64,000 nt of DNA, from the NCBI GenBank assembly GCA_026874595.1, contig CM049317.1, positions 52,409,618 through 52,473,617 on the forward strand. The letters are read 5' to 3'. The DNA is from Sipunculus nudus. Taxonomy: Eukaryota; Annelida; Sipuncula; Golfingiida; Sipunculidae. The notes below the pieces were generated by a model. That model was given only the letters and a program-made list of their open reading frames with translations, made no database searches and was not told the origin of the DNA. Numbering within the stretch: position 1 is the stretch's first letter; each line of letters begins with the position of its first letter. Of this stretch, positions 54,416-64,000 are shown piece by piece. Position numbers and translations under genes: made by a program.

Positions 54416-55468
54416 GAGAGAGGGAGAGTGAATGCGAGAGCAATCAATAAGTTTTATAACCATTAATTAAAATGAAACTGATTCTTTGAAGTTTACTTAT
54501 TATCTGATAAACCATTTTCATCGAAAATTCATGCTCGTCTGATATATATAGGGATTAACAGAGGAAGTTACGCAAAAGGTCATCTTGTGCTTCTGTGTGT
54601 CTGTTTGTGGCAGCGAGATAGAGGGGCCAGGAATCGCTTAGAGAACATCAAATTTTTTGTCAATGCTGTAACATGCAGTCATTGAATCTGGCATCCTTAG
54701 CTAATATCCAAGCGGTCACCAGTTAGGTTAAGCTGGTAATCATGATTGGACTTCTTAATGGCCTTTTTTGAATAAGACATTCATATTAAAAATAAATATG
54801 TGAACGACATTTCACCCTGGTAGCTGCATTGGGTATATTATTAAATTGCATTTGGCCCCTATTTTTGCTGTTTTAAATGGGAAATGTGCAATTATAATTC
54901 TAGATTGGTACAGTTTTATTAATGCACAAACAGAAAACCAAGATATCAAGACCACTGGTATGAGTTAACAAACAGTTTGTCTGTAATAATGTATATAATT
55001 TGTTATATTTTCATTAATAATATCCATTTATCGCAACAAGCTGTGAATATAAACTTTGTTTCAACTGGTAAAGGTTCAACCTTAAAATACCTTCATCTTT
55101 AATGACCCAGGTCCCTAGGACGGCTTTATAGGTGGGCCCTATGTAGCCATCATTTTATGCTTACGGGTAATGGTGGATTACAGGGAAAATTTGTTCTAAA
55201 ATTTCTGTATAAAATATCCCGACCTGCATCGTTCAAATGTACAAACTCTGTGTGTGGGTGGGTGTTTGTATGTCCTGTTACGGATTTCTAAGTCCTGTTA
55301 AGACGTATCAATATGTTAATATATTTCACTAGTGTTAAGCTCGCACAGAAATCATTATACACTAAATGTTCTAGTGGACAAATATTTATTTATTTGTACG
55401 ACACATAATGAATCAGAGGTTGTGAATGGAGTTGCTGAAGTGCTTGTGATGTCTGTGTGTGTGTTCAT
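52328..55468. other. Unassigned DNA with several microsatellites
   Basis: Contains (TA)n tracts at about 52513-52580, (AT)n(GT)n at 52676-52708 and a long (GA)n run at 54361-54423. At 52713-52892 the blocks TAAAACCTCCTTTAACGA and CGTTATTTCGAGGTTCTATA are partly inverted copies, resembling the ends of a pogo/Tigger-type MITE. Open frames at 53085-53417 and 53520-53777 show no domain. Confidence 0.4.
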
Positions 55469-57959
55469 TAGGGCCCTGTGCGGGCAAAAAATTGATCACG
55501 TACGCGCCCCTCATCATGCCCTGTCAGCCCGCCCGTCAATCAAAGGATAAACTCAGCCCTCCCCGCCCCGCATTTACTATGATTCTTGCAGCCCCGTAAA
55601 AAAATTCTTCCAGCCCGAACTCGCCCCGCCCAGCATGTTTCAAGCTTCCGGCCCGCAGTCCAGCCCACAAAATAAAAAAAAAAAAAATGATAGGATCCAA
55701 AGAATATTTAAAAGCACAAATATTAGGTATTCTAATCATTAATATATGAGAAATGTTTGGTGATTGGAATGAAAAATTAATTTAAAACGTTTTAGCATTC
55801 ATTCATATCATATAAATCATAAAGTATTCTAAAAGACCTGTTTGATTGCTTAAATGGATCAAATATATACATAATAATAAAACACCTTTAACATGTTTTC
55901 ATATTTTACAGGGGATTTAAACTAACCTTTTGTTTTATTGTGTCTGTTTCTATATGAATCAATAAAAAAAGTAAAGAAAAAAATGTAAATTTCTTCATAG
56001 AATAGTAAAACTCCTCTAAGCCTGACATACAAGGGACTGGAGGATTTTGTCGGTATTAGTGAGTTGTCCAGTTTAGAGGAGTTTGGCATATTGCGTCAAT
56101 TCTTCATTGAATGTTACTAATATCCTCCGTTATTATTATATTTACGCTTAATTTGAAATACATAAACTTTGTTTAAATCTTTTTCACAATAGCTTAAATA
56201 TTCATTTGAAATTTATAAAATATAATTATTAAAAAAAGGAAAGACACACACTTTCTTTCTCAGTTTCAACTTCATCAGTTAGGCCTCAGACACTATCTAG
56301 GCAGTTTCACTTCGACATACCATGTTTCATCTTCTAGGTAAGCATAGTTCATGGATGGTTGCACTAGGTATATAGAAATTTGATTATTGACGGCATTTGG
56401 ACAGTATGATTATTCGTTTAAGGATATTTTTCACAACAAATAATTCACCATAACAAAGTGCAAACTGTGGCTAACTAGTTTAGGCTCTCCGGGCCGGATG
56501 CCGATCACAATGGACAAACTATAGTCTTTGATGGTGGTCTTGTCCAATGAGGTGTTTAAAAGCTTAGTTTTTTTTCTGATTGACCGGCCAATCATAATAA
56601 AGTAATGATTGTGATATCTATACATTTTTAGAAATAAAGAAAAAAATCGACTGTAAATTCACATGTAACATCACGATGGTTCACCAAATTACGCTTGCAC
56701 TCGGGCTGTCGCCTTGACCAAAACAGGTCATACGAGGTCACGACCTTGGAGTGCCATCTCCCGCCAGATAAAATTATGAACACTATGTCTGTCCGCTTTA
56801 GAGGGACGTAATATGTACTTGATACGAAGGCGGGACGGGAAATTTTGTCCGTTGTCCGGGAGAGTGATTTGTCCGCTTTACTGAGTTTAAGTTAAAAATA
56901 ATATAGAGGCAAATTTGAAGGGACTGAGATTAAGTGCCCGATTTAGTGAGTTGTCCGCCTTACTGAGTTGTCCGCAAGTAGGAGTTTCACTGTATGTGTA
57001 CCAAAAGTTACCCATTGAAATAGTATTGGCTAATCACAAGCCATTAACTACTGAGATGTGTTTGCTGGTTAAAATCTTTTCAGTCATAATCTGCTAATTA
57101 GCTGAAACTGAGACTAATCAGACTGTCAGGGAGGGAGTAAAGAGATATTATTATGATTATCAAACCAATGTGGCTTAAGGTTCAGGATGTTCATTGAGAC
57201 GGACATGACCAGAACAGTGTTTCTTAAAGCAGTGATCACCACATTATGCAGTACCCAAACAGTGTCAGTAACAATTAGACACACATGCATGGAGTCATCC
57301 TTAGGCTTTGTGCAATTCTAGGTCAATGAGTCACTTACAGAGCCAGCTGTAGCCACACTTGCTATTACAAGATCAAAGGTTAACAAGCCTTGCTTTACTC
57401 CTAGCCAAATAATGTAAAATGCGAGACCTTACACACGTACAGGGTTACAGTCCATATACAACAATAGGCGAGGTAACTTTGTACAAATTTATGACTTGCT
57501 CCCACTGCAAGAAAATTTCTTCATATTTCTAGATTTCAGATACATGGTGCATCATCTATTTTGTATAACAAATTGAATTTACACCTAGAAAGAAACATAT
57601 TCGCATAGTGTTGTTGCTACTGTCAGTCAGTGTATGGGGTTATTAGGAATAAATTAAAATTTATTAACATTTATCTTTTCATATAACTATTTTTACACCA
57701 CCTGAAAACATTTTATTCAAAAATGGCAATGTCTTCAAATGACAGTTTTTTAAACTATAGCTTTATGTTCATGTTCTACTGAACTGCAAGATCATCAACC
57801 CGCAGCCCGCCACGCCCGGCACAGACTTAATTTTGACCCGCCTCACCCCGCTTTTCCTTAGAAGTAGCCCGCACCGCCCCGCATAGAATCCTAAACGGGG
57901 GCCCGCGGACCCCCGCGGGCTGCGGGTCCAAACCCGCCCCGCGCAGGGCCCTAGTGTGC

Positions 57960-57961
<2 letters not shown>
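55461..57961. mobile_element. hAT-like non-autonomous element with GC-rich ends
   Basis: The left end TAGGGCCCTGTGCGGGC (from 55469) and the inverted right end TAGGGCCCTGCGCGGGGC (ending 57953) match. Flanking 8-mers GTGTTCAT and GTGTGCGT agree at six of eight positions, consistent with a decayed 8-bp hAT duplication. Subterminal regions are rich in GCCCGC and CCCGCC motifs. No transposase is seen inside. The interior hosts a second inverted-repeat element. Confidence 0.6.
56003..56994. mobile_element. Nested inverted-repeat element (mariner/pogo-like ends)
   Basis: Left AGTAAAACTCCTCTAAG and inverted right CAGTGAAACTCCTACTTG, with TA flanking. Subterminal GAGTTGTCCGCTTTACTGAG-type repeats occur at both ends. 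It lies inside the hAT-like element, so it inserted later. No coding sequence. Confidence 0.5.
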
Positions 57962-57991
<30 letters not shown>

Positions 57992-58052
57992 TCCGTGGCT
58001 GCATTATATATATATATATATATATATATAAATTTATATATATATATATACA
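57957..58052. repeat. Compound (GT)n(GA)n(TA)n microsatellite
   Basis: Consecutive GT, GA and TA/AT runs directly beside the right end of the hAT-like element. Confidence 0.85.
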
Positions 58053-58864
58053 CACATACACACATACATACATAAACATAAACCAACTGAGCCAGAGCGT
58101 CTGGGCGTTTAAGATGATTGCAGAGCTCCATGTTATCGTGATTAGTAGATATATCCAGGAACACAGAAAATGATCCCGCCCGAAATAGCCCCCCCCCCCC
58201 GTGTCTGCCCGACGTTATAACGTGATATCACGACTCTCGATAGTGCAGCCAACATGGTTTTTTGGTGCTTCATAAAACAACATAGGTATCTGAAGCATCT
58301 GTATTTCTCTCAAAATATTTATTTTTCACATCAAATGAAAACACAATCTTTTAATTCTCACGATCGGGTCTAATTTATGTCTGTGTGGCAGCAAAGACTA
58401 GACAAGAAATAGATTGACTCCTCCATCATCGTCTCAACCTAAAGAAAAAATTATTATTTTTAATTACATTTAAAAAATGTCACATTTTCATTACCTTATG
58501 TTAAAATTAATGGCAATACTCAGAAGATGGCTTTTTCCCTTTATCACAGTTCCTTCTCGAATGAAACAGATTTTGCAAAATTTCTTATTGGAAATTTAAA
58601 AGGTTAGCTTTAAGCAAGAAGGGCGTATGTTAGAGAGAAAAAAATATGATATCTTGTCATGAAGGTTAACAGTAATTAGGTAACTAAAAAGTTATTTTTA
58701 ACGATAAAGATTACAAAATAAATTTAATACTAGGTAGAAAACCAGCTTAAAAATGAGATTTACTTTATGGGCCCTAATATTAATAAAAAAAAATAAAGTT
58801 TTGTGACGGTTTCCACCTCCATATTGTAATACGAACTTCACCTGTTCTTATCCTAAGTATGTAC
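58053..58864. other. Unassigned AT-rich DNA
   Basis: A poly-C tract lies near 58190-58200. No gene or repeat recognised. Confidence 0.5.
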
Positions 58865-59215
58865 ATCTGCAAAATTCCAGTTCGGTTTGGAACTACGTGA
58901 CAACAGTGCGGTATTACTCGTCTCCTCTAATATTAATTTCCTGATGTCACCCGGACCAGGTGTCTACCGCACCTGCGGGTCCGGGGCCTCTAACCATCCC
59001 AAGTAATTTATCATAATACGGTGGAACCTCTCAAAGACGCACCCGTTTGACAGGGACACACGACTGTGGGACACAAGCCTTCCAATTAAGCCTGCAAAGT
59101 GCTCACCCTGGGAAGAGGTCGACCATGAAAAACCTCACCGTGCATCAACTGTGATATGAACTCGGGACCTTCCGGCCTTAATTTAGCCCTGTGATATACC
59201 CTTTAAACACAGACG
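58865..59215 (-). mobile_element. tRNA-derived SINE, family A, copy 3
   Basis: The minus-strand head has CCCGAGTTCATATCACAG, B-box GTTCATATC (59153-59161). The body has GGTGAGGTTTTTCATGG, CACTTTGCAGGCTTAATTGG and GGACCCGCAGGTGCGGTAG, in the same order as the 27.4-kb copy. Confidence 0.65.
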
Positions 59216-59528
59216 CCGGTTTTAAAAGAAGCTTTAGATTGATTTATTTCAGGGTTGTTTGCCCATGTTGCTACCCTAACAGATGAAGTCCCTATCACTT
59301 AAGTTCTGACCTCGGCTGTCAAGTTCCTATCATGCACACACTGCTCATCAAGTATTTCAGCTTTCTACCAGGGAAGAAGCAGGTTAAAACCGATAGTTGG
59401 AATAATTCCTACCATGCACAGGACTGGTATGAAATTGAAGGAACTAAAACAGCTGGAATCATTGTACGACATTACCCTAAACAATAAGCATCAAAGAAAA
59501 AAATTAATTCAACAGAGTTTAAGCATAT

Positions 59529-59644
<116 letters not shown>

Positions 59645-59860
59645 ACCCATATGACATCTTTGCTAAAGAAAAAGTGGTTTAAATATGAAAATAAAGTATA
59701 TAATTTATTTTGCTGAGAAACATGATTTATAGTCTTTAAATTCATCATTGGCAAAAATACTCGCACTATTCAAGATTCCTGTGGTATGAAATGGAAACAA
59801 ATGAATAAAAATTGTCATTTGTTTCAATATTACTTCAACACTCAAGCCCTGGTTGCATGA

Positions 59861-60630
59861 TGTTACAGGTGCTCCTTTTATTGTGTGACACGGGCGTAAC
59901 TCGTGTTGTTGTTGCACTTTATGTTTAATCTGTACTGGTTAAACTCTCGTTGTCATGTTAGCCTTGGGTTTTCACGCTTGATCGTGGGTCACGTGATGAC
60001 CCTGATGTGTGGGGAAACAAACGGCTGTGTTTTTCTAGAGAGTTCCTGAAATGCGTGTTTACTGTGTTGTGTGGGATCCTTAGGACTGTTCGAGAAGTGG
60101 AAAATTCTCGGCTTAAGGTGTGAAGGTATAAAAAAGGGCTGTGTTTTTGAACGGGAGGGCAGAAAGCAGGGAAGATACCAGCGGACGCAGAAGCGTGTGT
60201 CAGTTTCTAGTACCTAATCCGACTAATGCGGCAATTATAGATTTTCAAAGACTTTCTCCTGGATTTTATGCATTTGCACTTCAGTTTACTTTCTGGGTTG
60301 TTGCAAGAACTTTCCACTGGACTTTCATTCTATGAGAATATACATTTAAAGAAATTATCGTGGTGACGGTGTTGGTATCCAGGTACTGTGCACATTATTT
60401 TTCTATGTGATTGTATTGACTTGTTGCTATACCGCTGTTTTACTGTATAATTGTATTGATTTCGTGTATTGTATTGTTAGGGTTGTTTGAAAAATAAATT
60501 ATAGTTATTTGTTAACAAAAAACCACTGACTTCTTCATTCATTAACACGCTGCCTAGTGTTACAGAATCTCCATTACAGAATTTGTGTTCATCACGCATA
60601 CGTGATCTGTTTATATTAGGCTTCGTAACA
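59861..60630 (+). repeat. Solo LTR, plus orientation
   Basis: Runs from TGTTACAGGTGCTCC to GGCTTCGTAACA with TG...CA ends, 770 bp. A TATAAAAAA box lies at 60127-60135 and AATAAA near 60493, so the U3-R-U5 layout is complete. Shared blocks (GTTACAG, AACAAAAAACCACTGACTTC, TATTAGGCTTCGTAACA) place it in the same group as the two gypsy-type elements. No internal element sequence is attached. Confidence 0.8.
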
Positions 60631-60639
60631 ACATATAGT

Positions 60640-61262
60640 ACACTTGTGCATCATATTAAATCAAGTTTGAAATATGATAACATTTGCATTAAACACTGAA
60701 TCTGAAAGAGATCACAGGGGCACAGAGCAAAGATTAACTTCGGGGAATCTCCATTCATGTAGATAAAAAAGTCGTGAGAGCTAGTCACGTTTCCCGCCAG
60801 GGGCTCCAGGCCCAGGGTTGGCCCATGGCCCAATAAACACACCAGTCTGCGCTCTGTAAACACGCACACCATTAAACAAACAGAGTCTTTGAAAATGTAT
60901 AATTGCCCCATTCGTCGGATAAGGTCCTAAAATCTGACACACGCTTCTGCGTCCGCTGGATTCTTCTCTGCTCTCTGCCCTCTGGTTCTAAAAAACAGCC
61001 CCTTTATATACCTTCACCCCCCAAGCCGAGAATTTTCCACTTCTCGAACAGTCTATAAGGTCTTGCACCACACGCGTATCAGGAATTCTCTAGAAAACCA
61101 GGGCCATCACGTGACCCACGAACTGGCGTGAAAACCCAAGGCTCACATGACAACGAGAGTTCAACCAGTACGGATGAAACATAAAATGTAACACGCGGCC
61201 AGACACGAGCGCCACAACAGGAGTTGCGCCCGTGTCACATAATAAAAAGAGCACCTGTAACA
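60640..61262 (-). repeat. Partial solo LTR, minus orientation
   Basis: On the minus strand it starts TGTTACAGGTGCTC at 61262 and matches the plus LTR for about 370 bp (CGAGAAGTGGAAAATTCTCG, CAGCGGACGCAGAAGCGTGT, TTTTCAAAGACT), including a TATATAAAGG promoter box near 61005. The part below about 60.89 kb does not align by eye. It faces the other LTR tail to tail. Confidence 0.75.
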
Positions 61263-61530
61263 ATGTAAATGTGTTATATATAAAACATGAAAATAAAACC
61301 TTCTAATCAACTGTGGGCAATTCATTTTATTTATCAAAACATAAAATTACACATAAAAGTACATCTTCATTTGTGTGCAATTACAAAATAGATGTAACAC
61401 CAAGATCGTTCCTGCAAATATGTTTTTATTTATAGTCATGAAGATGGTCTAATATGGTCATAAATATCGTCTAATATGTATATTTCCGTCATACATGTCA
61501 TCTAGATTTGTGCACTTCCTAAATGTTCAG

Positions 61531-61612
61531 AACCTGTCAAATACGACCATCTATTTATTACGACCACTTGTGCCTAGCCCCTTGGGTGGTCGCATTAGAC
61601 AGGTTCGACTGT
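61531..61612. repeat. Short fold-back repeat (pogo/Tigger-like end)
   Basis: AACCTGTCAAATACGACCA and the inverted TGGTCGCATTAGACAGGTT pair across about 40 bases. The outer ACAGTCGAACCTGTC form resembles pogo-type transposon ends. Confidence 0.4.
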
Positions 61613-61825
61613 ACATCATCAGTGAAAGCCCTTAAGTCTGACCCTTATTTATAGTCAACTTATCAAAGAATTTCTGATATAGAACCTTTCCTGAGAGTTT
61701 GTCATTTTAATGCAAGAACATTTTTTATCTCCTTTTCTCACGTTTCTGGCCCGAATGATGTACAGCAAAAATCACCATTTCTAGACTGGATACCTGCATT
61801 TGGATCATGAATTTGGTTCGGCACA

Positions 61826-61875
61826 GATCAAACAAGTGACCAATGGGTCATGACGCTCAGCTAATTTTGACATAC
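61826..61875 (+). repeat. End fragment of the hairpin-ended tandem-repeat element
   Basis: ACAAGTGACCAATGGGTCAT-GACGCTCAGCT matches the start of the element at 40.35 kb. The rest of the element is missing. Confidence 0.5.
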
Positions 61876-62324
61876 AGGCGATGTATGTATTATTTATTGA
61901 TGTAATGATTTGTTGAAAAATAGCGGTTAAGGAACCAGCGTGTTTTACACTAACCGCAATACAGATCTTATTCCTCGCAGGACCACCAGATGTCAGTAAA
62001 TGTCAACGACCATGGACCTAGATGAATATGGTGTCCCAAACGAATAATAGTCAGAATCGAACTCCATTCATCATGTGTAAAGAAACGGAAGACTTTAATA
62101 TTTACAGAATTATTGACAATGAAGTCAAAATGCAAACATTCAAGATTTCCATGCTAAATGGAATGCCAAGAAAGGTTATTTTATATACCACTCCTCCTTC
62201 TAAGATGCAGTGATACATTTACTCAAAAAGAGCTGAACCTACATTACAGGGTAGCTAGAATCCTAATGGTACGGTTTCGACTAAGGTTGGCATGCCCTAC
62301 ATAGTCATTTAGTAACTAGTTGCC

Positions 62325-62590
62325 TCCGCCAGAAGGTATGCGTTCATCCCCGTTCATGTGTGTGTGAGTAATCCAATAAAATGTTCAAGGTAGCTCTGGA
62401 ATTGGCAAATAAAGATTCGATTTGTTTTCGCGTTGGTCCGGCTCATGTCCAGGATCCAGGAAGTACTTCGAGGAATATTCACACATGTGAACTTATACAT
62501 GTACGATTAAACATATGAATATATGCCGACTAAGTCAAATTCTAAGATGCCCTATTATCTGGTATAAATGAAGGACTCAGTAAAGATCCC
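62325..62590 (+). repeat. Dispersed repeat family D, copy 6
   Basis: CGCCAGAAGGTATGCGTTCA, CATGTCCAGGATCCAGGAAG and GGAATATTCACACATGTG follow the block order of the 22.4-kb copy. Confidence 0.55.
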
Positions 62591-64000
62591 TACTTGCCGC
62601 GCAGTAGACTGGCCCAGTCGATAGAGCTTATAAGAATAATAAGAGCTGGCACTGAGTTACATCTATCGATGCAAGGGATCACATTTTATAGTGTACACAA
62701 ACATAAATACAAAAGCCCCGGCATGGTACCCCCTTCGTGTGGTACCGGCGTTGTTTCCCTTTACTTATATCTCTCAGTATGTGTGTTTTTTTTTAATTAG
62801 ACTAAAATGTACGAACGGGAACACAACATAAATTTCCCGGGGGAAAGTTAGACACGGTGCTTTAAGGAATATCGGCTGTATAAAATATTTTTCAGATTTT
62901 CATAATTTTTAAACTCCGCCATTGAGTAAAAAGTTTTGATAAACTGAGTCACTAATACGTCTTTTCATTCGACAAAAAATAATAAATGCAGTTTACGAAC
63001 TGAATTAGAAAATATACTTTTTATCCAGTAACAATATATCTAGATTTTTACAGATGTTCACTAACAAAATATTTGCTAACAACTACACACGTAAACGAAA
63101 TACTACCCGATCGTTTTTGTCTGTTAACCCTCATATGACGCATTTTTGTTCATACAATATGTCTGAACTGCTCAATGCTGGTTTTGGTTTCATGTATATT
63201 TATGATAGTTTTTACTCGTTTGTCTGTATCTGAAATTGCTATGGAGAACTTCATTGAATAATTTACTTATTATATGATAAATCAATAAGACCATTTTTGG
63301 AATGGGATAACCATGAATTAAAGCACTTTATAAACAATCCATATACCTAACTTTAAATTTATCAAATGTGTACACAACTAAATAATAATATACATAAACG
63401 CACGTGTGGCTTATAGGCGAATTAATGTTAATCCTAATCAATAGTGTATTACTCATACACTCGCCTCTTATTCGGTCATCAGTATCCCCTCCCATATATA
63501 TGCCAGTTTATATGTCTGACGAACAAAAAAGGCCACTTACTTGGTCAGGCTTTTATCATAAGAACGTTTTAATGTGATCGTCTGGAGCTTTGATATATTT
63601 ATGCACAGCAAATTCAATGCGATTTAAGCCACTTTTGTGCCTGATACAAATAGTAAACACCTTAACGCGACACAGTGTTCGACTTGTTAATCATTATATA
63701 TACATATATGTTAATCATCATCATGTTAATCATTCGATGCTTGTAGTAACTCAGCCCTTCAGCTCCACGTTGGTATAGTTAGTATACTCATCTTCGTTTG
63801 ACGGTTTCGAAATCTTGAAGGCGTTCTTCAATCGCTGAAAGTAGAAACAAGGGATTTTCGAACAAAATAGCAGGAGTGTGCGAAATGGTTCCACAGAAGA
63901 ATGATACGAAAAGGAAGTCTGAGGTTCTTATTTCACATATTTTGTGGTTTCCCGTACTAGAACGGGCCGGTAACAAGTAATTTATGTAAAATCGTTTAAA
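62591..64000. other. Unassigned AT-rich DNA
   Basis: TGGCCCAGTCGATAGAGC near 62608-62625 resembles a pol III A box, but no B box follows. A short T run lies near 62787. No gene recognised. Confidence 0.4.

Noticed and set aside
62594-62800. Possible SINE or tRNA at an A-box-like motif
   Set aside because: No B box at the expected distance and no matching body elsewhere in the window.

Overview
This window is nuclear DNA from an AT-rich, repeat-dense animal genome. A mollusc, perhaps a bivalve, is the best guess. The evidence is one multi-exon metazoan digestive-type serine protease gene with GT-AG introns and a poly(A) signal, surrounded by LINEs, tRNA-derived SINEs, LTR retrotransposons, inverted-repeat DNA transposons and many (TA)n tracts. 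I see no prokaryotic operons, rRNA genes, true tRNA genes or CRISPR arrays. The species cannot be fixed from sequence reading alone.

Layout. 0.8-1.9 kb: decayed LINE reverse transcriptase with a short GGTTCT-rich repeat inside it. 3.7-4.1 kb: a SINE. 4.95-11.17 kb: a minus-strand LTR retrotransposon with gypsy-type enzymes, interrupted by a second SINE type. 11.2-16 kb: mostly unassigned. 16.1-19.8 kb: a large inverted-repeat element whose ends carry repeated GGCCGCCATCTTGG-like motifs. 19.8-22.4 kb: GC-richer DNA with a small PIF/Harbinger-like element. 24.26-25.5 kb: an element with a terminal hairpin and internal tandem repeats.

27.02-47.01 kb: the only convincing host gene, a six-exon plus-strand chymotrypsin/elastase-like protease of 289 residues. 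Its introns are loaded with mobile DNA. Intron 1 holds a full LTR retrotransposon in antisense, flanked by ATTT duplications. Intron 2 holds an inverted-repeat element. Intron 3 is largely a 50-bp tandem array that copies the end of exon 3 together with its splice donor. Intron 5 holds a second hairpin-ended tandem-repeat element.

47.83-52.31 kb: a young minus-strand L1/Tx1-type LINE with poly(A) tail, 15-bp target duplication and a long ORF2 split by one frameshift. 55.47-57.95 kb: a hAT-like non-autonomous element with another inverted-repeat element nested in it. 58.9-59.2 kb: a third copy of the first SINE. 59.86-61.26 kb: two LTRs of the same broad retrotransposon group in opposite orientation, tail to tail.

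The most notable observations are: (1) both LTR retrotransposons have gypsy-type enzymes in the order gag-protease-integrase-RT-RNase H, with integrase before RT, as in the Gmr1-like group; (2) the multiplied splice donor in the protease gene; and (3) non-canonical activation-site and active-site-neighbour residues in the protease.
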